From: Betaproteobacteria bacterium
Lineage (GTDB): Bacteria; Pseudomonadota; Gammaproteobacteria; Burkholderiales; SG8-39
NCBI GenBank assembly: GCA_019509895.1
Contig: JAEKLK010000322.1
Span: 1 to 5,101, forward strand
Direction of reading: 5' to 3'
Length of the DNA stretch: 5,101 nt
Shown here: piece after piece, positions 1-3,243 of the stretch
Layout: every line of letters starts with the position of its first letter
How positions within the stretch are numbered: the stretch's first letter is position 1
The notes under the pieces: generated by a model
Database searches by the model: none
Seen by the model: only the letters and a program-made list of their open reading frames with translations
What the model was told of the DNA's origin: nothing
Program-made: the position numbers and the translations under genes

Positions 1-68
1 TGCTCGTGCAGCCCTGCCAGCACGGCGCGGCCGATCATCGGATCGTCTTCAACGACGAGCACGCGCAT
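1..68 (-). CDS. OmpR-family two-component response regulator, N-terminal fragment
   Basis: Only the first 22 codons are in the window; the rest lies beyond the left edge. The protein begins MRVLVVEDDPMIGR, the usual first beta-strand of a receiver domain followed by the acidic pocket (E7, D8, D9) that binds Mg2+ for phosphorylation. The phospho-accepting Asp, expected near residue 51, and the DNA-binding domain are not visible. The start resembles PmrA/QseB-type regulators of the OmpR family, and the PmrA/QseB-like box in the divergent intergenic region (100-116) agrees with that, but the subfamily is inferred. No clear Shine-Dalgarno sequence precedes the ATG. A partner histidine kinase gene would be expected further left. 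The receiver call is strong; the exact gene name cannot be given from 22 residues. Confidence 0.85.
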   Translation of the reverse strand, partial: MRVLVVEDDPMIGRAVLAGLHE

Positions 69-99
69 GATTCGAGGCTAGCACAGTGGCACGCGCACT

Positions 100-116
100 C
101 TTAAGCGCGGCTTAAG
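100..116. promoter_or_regulatory. PmrA/QseB-like operator (CTTAAG-N5-CTTAAG)
   Basis: Two perfect CTTAAG half-sites (100-105 and 111-116) are separated by CGCGG, giving the 11-bp, one-turn spacing of a tandem response-regulator dimer site. The known PmrA box is (C/T)TTAA(T/G)-N5-(C/T)TTAA(T/G), and QseB sites look alike. Each half-site is itself a palindrome, so the box can act in both directions. It lies 32 bp before the regulator start (68, minus) and 21 bp before nfeD (137, plus), fitting autoregulation plus control of nfeD. Binding is inferred; the motif is seen directly. Confidence 0.7.
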
Positions 117-125
117 AACCGGGGC

Positions 126-131
126 TATATT
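126..131 (+). promoter_or_regulatory. -10 element of the nfeD-slipin operon
   Basis: TATATT matches the sigma-70 consensus TATAAT at five of six positions and stands out in GC-rich surroundings. It starts 9 nt after the CTTAAG box. There is no TTGACA-like -35; the second half-site and its flank cover that area, as expected for a promoter that depends on an activator. Transcription would start at about 137-138, on or next to the nfeD ATG. Confidence 0.55.
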
Positions 132-136
132 GGCGC

Positions 137-1444
137 ATGCGGCTCATTCGCCTGCTCGCATTGGCGCTTGCATGGACGTTCGTTCCTTCCACGGGCGCTG
201 GCTCTGCGCCGGTCGCCGTGGTGCCGCTCGAGGGTGCCATCGGCCCGGCGGCGGCCGACTTCGTGCGCCGTTCCATCGAGCGCGCCGGCAAGGAAGGCGC
301 GCAGCTCATCATCCTGCGACTCGACACCTCAGGCGGGCTGGATACCTCGATGCGCGAGATCATCAAGGCGATCCTCGCTTCGCCGGTGCCGGTCGTTTCG
401 TTCGTCGCGCCGAGCGGCGCACGTGCCGCGAGCGCCGGCACCTTCATCATGTATGCGTCGCACATCGCCGCGATGGCGCCCGGCACCAACCTCGGCGCGG
501 CCTCGCCGGTGGCGCTCATGGGCGGCGAGTCGGACAAGGACGGCAAGAAGGGCGGCGACACGCTGATGCGCAAGGCGATGAACGACGCGGTGGCCTATAT
601 CCGCGGCTTTGCGCAGATGCGCGGGCGCAACGCCGACTGGGCGGAAAAGGCGGTGCGCGAAGCGGTCAGCCTGCCGGCGGAGGAGGCGCTCAAGCTCAAG
701 GTGATCGACGTGATTGCGCCCGACGTGCCGTCGCTCCTGCGCGCGTTGCAGGGGAAGACCGTCGAGGCGGGTGGCGCGAAGCGCACGCTGCAGCTCTCGG
801 GTAGCGCGTTCGAGGAGCGCGAGCCCGACTGGCGCACCCGGTTTCTCGGCGTCATCACGAACCCGAGCGTGGCCTATCTGCTGATTCTCGTGGGCGCCTA
901 CGCCCTGCTGTTCGAATTCATGAACCCGGGACTTGTGCTTCCGGGCGTGGTCGGCGCAATCGCCATCCTGGTCGCGCTGTACGCGCTGCATCTGCTGCCG
1001 GTGAACTATGCGGGCCTCGGGCTGATTGCCATCGGCATCGGCTTCATGGCCGCGGAGGCGTTCCTCCCGGCGTACGGCTCGCTCGGCATCGGCGGCCTGA
1101 TTGCTTTCGTGCTCGGCTCGATCATGCTGATCGAGGACACGACGCTGCCCGATTTCGCCATCCCGATCGCGCTCATCGCCGGCATGGCGGCGGCGAGCGC
1201 CGGGTTCCTGATTTTCATGCTCGGCATGCTGCTGAAAAGCCGCCGCCAGGCGGTCGTCACCGGACGCGAGCACATGCTCGGTGCGCGCGGCGAGGCGCTC
1301 GGCGACTTCGAGCGCGAGGGCTGGGCGCGCGTGCGCGGCGAGCAGTGGCAGGTACGCTCGCCACGTCCGGTGCGCCGCGGCCAGCCGCTGCGCGTTACAA
1401 GCATGCAGGGTCTGGTATTGGACGTCGAACCGGAGGGGGACTGA
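137..1444 (+). CDS. nfeD: Long-form NfeD, membrane-bound ClpP-class serine protease
   Basis: This 435-residue protein has the full long-NfeD layout. A signal peptide (residues 1 to about 24, with R2 and R5 ahead of a hydrophobic core) leads into a ClpP-like protease domain (about 25-205). Ser99 in the AAS99AG motif is the expected nucleophile and Lys146, just before the MNDAVAYIRGFAQMRGRN segment, the expected general base; this is the Ser-Lys dyad known from Pyrococcus PH1510 (S97/K138). About five hydrophobic segments follow (245-262, 267-287, 292-310, 315-332, 340-366), then a C-terminal NfeD OB-fold domain (about 370-435). The protease domain should face the periplasm. In the family it cleaves the hydrophobic C-terminus of the partner stomatin and is linked to membrane quality control. 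The slipin gene follows with a 1-nt gap, and its ribosome site lies inside the nfeD 3' end. The ATG at 137 is chosen because it gives the signal peptide, although no Shine-Dalgarno sequence precedes it. The length is normal and both catalytic residues are present. Confidence 0.95.
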   Translation: MRLIRLLALALAWTFVPSTGAGSAPVAVVPLEGAIGPAAADFVRRSIERAGKEGAQLIILRLDTSGGLDTSMREIIKAILASPVPVVSFVAPSGARAASAGTFIMYASHIAAMAPGTNLGAASPVALMGGESDKDGKKGGDTLMRKAMNDAVAYIRGFAQMRGRNADWAEKAVREAVSLPAEEALKLKVIDVIAPDVPSLLRALQGKTVEAGGAKRTLQLSGSAFEEREPDWRTRFLGVITNPSVAYLLILVGAYALLFEFMNPGLVLPGVVGAIAILVALYALHLLPVNYAGLGLIAIGIGFMAAEAFLPAYGSLGIGGLIAFVLGSIMLIEDTTLPDFAIPIALIAGMAAASAGFLIFMLGMLLKSRRQAVVTGREHMLGARGEALGDFEREGWARVRGEQWQVRSPRPVRRGQPLRVTSMQGLVLDVEPEGD

Positions 1445-1445
1445 T

Positions 1446-2216
1446 ATGTATTTCGTCGGCGGCATCGTCGTTCTGCTCGCGCTTCTGGCCATCTCGTCGA
1501 TCAAGATTCTGCGCGAGTACGAGCGCGGGGTGGTCTTCTTCCTCGGCCGCTTCGGCGGCGTAAAGGGACCGGGACTGATCTTCGTCGTGCCACCGATCCA
1601 GCAGATGGTGCGCGTCGATTTGAGAACCCGGGTGTTCGACGTGCCGCCGCAGGACGTGATCTCGCGCGATAACGTCTCCGTGAAGGTGAACGCGGTCGTG
1701 TATTTCCGGGTAGTGGAGCCGGAGCTCGCGATCATCCAGGTCGCCAACTTCAACGAAGCGACCAGCCAGCTCGCGCAGACCACGCTGCGCGCAATCTTGG
1801 GCAAGCACGAGCTCGACGAACTGCTGGCGGAGCGCGAGAAGCTCAATAGCGACATCCAGACGGTGCTGGACCATCAGACCGACTCCTGGGGCATCAAGGT
1901 CTCGAACGTCGAGATCAAGCACGTCGATATCAACGAATCGATGATCCGCGCCATCGCGCGCCAGGCCGAGGCCGAGCGCGAGCGGCGCGCCAAGGTGATC
2001 CACGCCGAAGGCGAATTGCAGGCGTCGGAAAAGCTCCTGCAGGCGGCCGAGATGCTCGCCAAGCGCAGCGAGGCGATGCAGCTGCGCTACCTGCAGACAC
2101 TCACCGCCATCGCCGGCGACAAGGCATCGACGATCGTCTTTCCTGTGCCGATGGATATCTTCGGCAGCCTGCTCGGACATAAGACCAACCGTCCTAATTC
2201 GGGGTCAGGACCGTAA
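1446..2216 (+). CDS. Slipin (stomatin-like SPFH/band 7 membrane protein)
   Basis: The 256-residue protein has an N-terminal membrane hairpin or anchor (about 2-18) and an SPFH/band 7 domain (about 20-190) with the family signatures YERGVVFFLGRF, PGLIFVVPPIQ and RTRVFDVPPQDVISRDN. A charged coiled-coil arm (about 168-215, rich in A/E/R: ARQAEAERERRAK) follows, then a short hydrophobic segment, STIVFPVPMDIFGSLL (228-243). Slipins oligomerise on the membrane and scaffold microdomains. In Pyrococcus the C-terminal hydrophobic segment is what the NfeD protease cuts, and TIVFPVPM lies where that site would be. The start at 1446 has a strong ribosome site, GGAGGGGG, at 1432-1439, 6 nt upstream, and sits 1 nt after the nfeD stop. 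The last seven residues (PNSGSGP) and the TAA stop come from a palindromic repeat, so the native C-terminus was probably different. The family call is very secure. Confidence 0.95.
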   Translation: MYFVGGIVVLLALLAISSIKILREYERGVVFFLGRFGGVKGPGLIFVVPPIQQMVRVDLRTRVFDVPPQDVISRDNVSVKVNAVVYFRVVEPELAIIQVANFNEATSQLAQTTLRAILGKHELDELLAEREKLNSDIQTVLDHQTDSWGIKVSNVEIKHVDINESMIRAIARQAEAERERRAKVIHAEGELQASEKLLQAAEMLAKRSEAMQLRYLQTLTAIAGDKASTIVFPVPMDIFGSLLGHKTNRPNSGSGP

Positions 2217-2296
2217 TTATTCTTCGCTCAAGGCCCGATCCCGAGCGACGTCCGGTGTCCTGCCGTAAGTAATTACGGTCCCGACCCCGAATTCGG
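2193..2296. repeat. Palindromic REP/MITE-like element with 27-bp inverted arms
   Basis: Left arm 2193-2219 (core AATTCGGGGTCAGGACCG) and right arm 2270-2296 are inverted copies matching at 25 of 27 positions, around a 50-nt centre. No ORF in the centre looks real. GGGGTCAGGACC-type arms resemble dispersed palindromes in beta- and gammaproteobacteria thought to be moved by REP-associated Y1 transposases (from memory, not verified). Each arm, read inward in one frame, encodes NSGSGP followed by a stop, and the left arm does so in the slipin frame. The right half also holds a small hairpin, CCGTAA-GTAA-TTACGG (2263-2278). No target-site duplication is obvious. Confidence 0.8.
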
Positions 2297-2299
2297 CAT

Positions 2300-2329
2300 A
2301 AAAAAAGCGGGCCACAGCGGCCCGCTTTT
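2300..2329. terminator. Bidirectional rho-independent terminator
   Basis: A perfect hairpin, AAAAGCGGGCC (2303-2313) and GGCCCGCTTTT (2319-2329), encloses a 5-nt loop, ACAGC. On the minus strand the stem is followed by seven T residues (A run 2300-2306), a strong terminator 18 nt after the stop of the serine-rich gene. On the plus strand only TTTT follows, so it is a weaker terminator for the nfeD-slipin operon arriving from the left. The palindromic element lies directly between this terminator and the slipin stop. Confidence 0.88.
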
Positions 2330-2346
2330 CCAGAGCTGGACTGCGG

Positions 2347-2907
2347 CTACTTGCTGCTCGAGCCGCTGCTGCTCTTCGAGGTGTCGCTCTTCGGCGTCGA
2401 GCCCATGGAGCCCGTGCTCGGGCTCTTGCTCGAGCTTGAGCCCATGCTGCCGGAGCTGCCCGAGCTGCCGCTCGTGCTGCTGCCGCTGGTGCCGGAGGAC
2501 GACGTTCCGCCCGCCGAGCTCGACGAGCCGTGCCCCGCGTTCCACTCCTCGCGGCTGATTTGGCCGTCGTGGTTCTTGTCGAGCTTGTCGAACTCAGCCG
2601 AGCCGCCCTTGCTCGAGGACGAGCTGCCGCCCGCCGCGCTGGGCGACGAGGACGACGAGGACGAGGGGCTCGAGGACGAGCTGCCGCCCGCCGCACTCGG
2701 TGACGAGGACGACGAGGACGAGGGGCTCGAGCTCGAGCTGCCGCCGGCGGCGGAGCTGGACTTGCCCGTGGACGACGCGCCGCTGCTTTGCGACGTCGAC
2801 GGTTGCGACGACTGGCTGCTCTTCTGCTTCGCAGAATCGTCGGCGTAGGCCGACGCGGCCGCAAATGCGAGAAGCGAGAAGCCGAGCATCAGGGACTTCA
2901 CTTTCAT
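2347..2907 (-). CDS. Secreted serine-rich repeat protein with one EF-hand
   Basis: No named family is recognised. The 186-residue product begins with a clean signal peptide, MKVKSLMLGFSLLAFAAASAYA, with cleavage expected after AYA (residue 22), so it should be periplasmic or secreted. The mature part is low complexity: about 82 of 186 residues are Ser, with Gly, Ala, Thr, Pro and few charges. In the middle is one canonical calcium-binding EF-hand, FDKLDKNHDGQISREEW, whose 12-residue loop runs from D110 to E121 with ligands D110, N112, D114, Q116 (backbone) and E121. A 19-residue unit, SAAGGSSSSSPSSSSSSSP, occurs twice (52-70, 71-89) with a partial third copy (90-99). The start at 2907 is chosen for its AGGAGG ribosome site (2916-2921, 8 nt away) and the signal peptide; the frame stays open upstream to 3072 but that part lacks such signals. 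The gene is monocistronic, ends at a strong terminator and faces a region with PmrA/QseB-like boxes. Calcium binding is likely; the biological role is unknown. Confidence 0.85.
   Translation of the reverse strand: MKVKSLMLGFSLLAFAAASAYADDSAKQKSSQSSQPSTSQSSGASSTGKSSSAAGGSSSSSPSSSSSSSPSAAGGSSSSSPSSSSSSSPSAAGGSSSSSKGGSAEFDKLDKNHDGQISREEWNAGHGSSSSAGGTSSSGTSGSSTSGSSGSSGSMGSSSSKSPSTGSMGSTPKSDTSKSSSGSSSK
2611..2754 (-). repeat. 57-bp tandem repeat inside the serine-rich gene
   Basis: Two full units (2698-2754 and 2641-2697) and a 30-bp partial third (2611-2640) encode the 19-residue serine/proline unit in frame. The units differ by only a few mostly silent changes, pointing to recent duplication or ongoing homogenisation. 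Because the unit is a multiple of 3, gain or loss of copies would keep the reading frame. Confidence 0.85.
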
Positions 2908-2945
2908 AAGGACAACCTCCTCAATAGTGGTTCGGCATCGCGCCG

Positions 2946-2960
2946 GCACGCTTCGCGTGC
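2946..2960 (-). other. Small perfect hairpin in the leader of the serine-rich gene
   Basis: Read on the minus strand, GCACGC-GAA-GCGTGC forms a 6-bp GC-rich stem with a GAA triloop; the GCGAAGC core is known as an exceptionally stable mini-hairpin. It lies about 25 nt before the ribosome site in the likely 5' untranslated leader and could stabilise the mRNA. Function is unproven, and short GC palindromes are common in this kind of DNA. Confidence 0.35.
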
Positions 2961-3028
2961 ACGCAGAGAGAAGCAGCGAACGTGCCGCGACCCCGGTGCG
3001 TTGTCCATTTGGGCGGGCGGGCGGCCCT

Positions 3029-3045
3029 GTTAAGTAGGCCTTAAG
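3029..3045. promoter_or_regulatory. PmrA/QseB-like operator, copy 2 (GTTAAG-N5-CTTAAG)
   Basis: Half-sites at 3029-3034 and 3040-3045 repeat the 11-bp spacing seen at 100-116. On the plus strand GTTAAT (3055-3060), four of six matches to a -10, begins 9 nt after the box, exactly the spacing seen before nfeD. This would drive the DUF748 gene. Read on the minus strand the same box is CTTAAG-N5-CTTAAC and could also serve the serine-rich gene. Confidence 0.6.
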
Positions 3046-3071
3046 GATTTCCGTGTTAATCCGCCGCCGCA

Positions 3072-3088
3072 CTTAAGGGGCCGTTAAG
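3072..3088. promoter_or_regulatory. PmrA/QseB-like operator, copy 3 (CTTAAG-N5-GTTAAG)
   Basis: Half-sites at 3072-3077 and 3083-3088 again have 11-bp spacing. The box starts 43 bp (about four helical turns) after copy 2 and, with it, brackets a TTAAT/ATTAA core at 3055-3060. On the minus strand a weak -10-like ATTAAC lies 11 nt downstream of it, so it may drive the serine-rich gene. Alternatively both boxes load regulator cooperatively for one promoter. Confidence 0.55.
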
Positions 3089-3168
3089 CGAGCCTGCGCC
3101 ACACTGGCCGCGCTGAGTGGGACTGCCCGGGCGGTGCGGAGTCTCCCTTTTCCTATCTGCCCGGTTCC

Positions 3169-3208
3169 GCGGCCGGCGCGTTGCGAGCGCGACCGGCCGC
3201 ATTTATTT
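3169..3208 (+). terminator. Terminator-like hairpin in the DUF748 leader (possible attenuator)
   Basis: GCGGCCGG-CGCG (3169-3180) pairs with CGCG-A-CCGGCCGC (3188-3200): 12 base pairs, one bulged A and a 7-nt loop, TTGCGAG. It is followed at once by ATTTATTT (3201-3208). This is the shape of an intrinsic terminator, with an imperfect U-tract. It lies between the regulatory boxes and the DUF748 start with no gene before it, so it could be an attenuator or the 3' end of a short leader RNA of about 140 nt. A competing reading is a promoter, TTGCGA (3181-3186), 17 nt, TATTTC (3204-3209), four and three matches to consensus. Confidence 0.45.
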
Positions 3209-3211
3209 CGT

Positions 3212-3237
3212 AGGGCAGGGCCGCATTTTGCTGCCCT
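3212..3237 (+). other. Inverted repeat just upstream of the DUF748 start
   Basis: AGGGCAG (3212-3218) and CTGCCCT (3231-3237) form a perfect 7-bp stem with a 12-nt loop. Its 3' side ends 6 nt before the GTG start, where a ribosome would bind, and the only purine-rich stretch nearby (GGGCAGGG, 3213-3220) is partly locked in the stem. It may limit translation; this is inference from position only. Confidence 0.35.
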
Positions 3238-3243
3238 GCGGGC

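Larger units (their letters stand above)
2908..3243. other. 336-bp divergent regulatory region
   Basis: There is no credible gene here. From left to right it holds the ribosome site of the serine-rich gene (2916-2921), a mini-hairpin (2946-2960), a G-rich tract (3011-3023), two PmrA/QseB-like boxes (3029-3045, 3072-3088) around an AT-rich core, a pyrimidine-rich stretch (3143-3162), a strong terminator-like hairpin (3169-3208) and a hairpin next to the DUF748 start. The frames open through it lack ribosome sites and recognisable protein features. Confidence 0.7.

Noticed and set aside
1281..1445. Longer slipin starting at 1281 inside nfeD
   Set aside because: The added Arg/Ala-rich residues are nfeD codons read out of frame. 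The start at 1446 has a strong ribosome site and gives the normal N-terminal membrane segment.
329..1855. Minus-strand ORF of 508 codons opposite nfeD and the slipin
   Set aside because: It spans two well-supported genes and its product is Arg/His/Ala-rich without any recognisable domain, typical of the opposite strand of high-GC genes with strong third-position bias.
2220..2269. Possible small gene in the centre of the palindromic element
   Set aside because: Only 50 nt lie between the arms, with no ribosome site and no start codon leading to a plausible peptide; the element looks non-coding and non-autonomous.
2351..2848. Plus-strand ORF of 165 codons encoding a strikingly acidic, Leu/Asp/Glu/Pro-rich protein
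   Set aside because: It is the antisense image of the serine-rich gene: stacked TCG, TCC and AGC codons read backwards give Asp, Glu and Leu codons. It lacks a ribosome site and signal peptide, whereas the minus-strand gene has both plus a perfect EF-hand.
3011..3023. G-rich tract (GGGCGGGCGGGCGG) as a G-quadruplex near the boxes
   Set aside because: It has only three GGG runs and a final GG, so a stable three-tetrad quadruplex is not supported; such tracts are expected by chance in this base composition.
2908..3072. N-terminal extension of the serine-rich protein to an ATG at 3072
   Set aside because: The extension has no signal peptide or ribosome site and would place the start inside a regulator box. 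The ATG at 2907 has AGGAGG 8 nt upstream and a textbook signal peptide.
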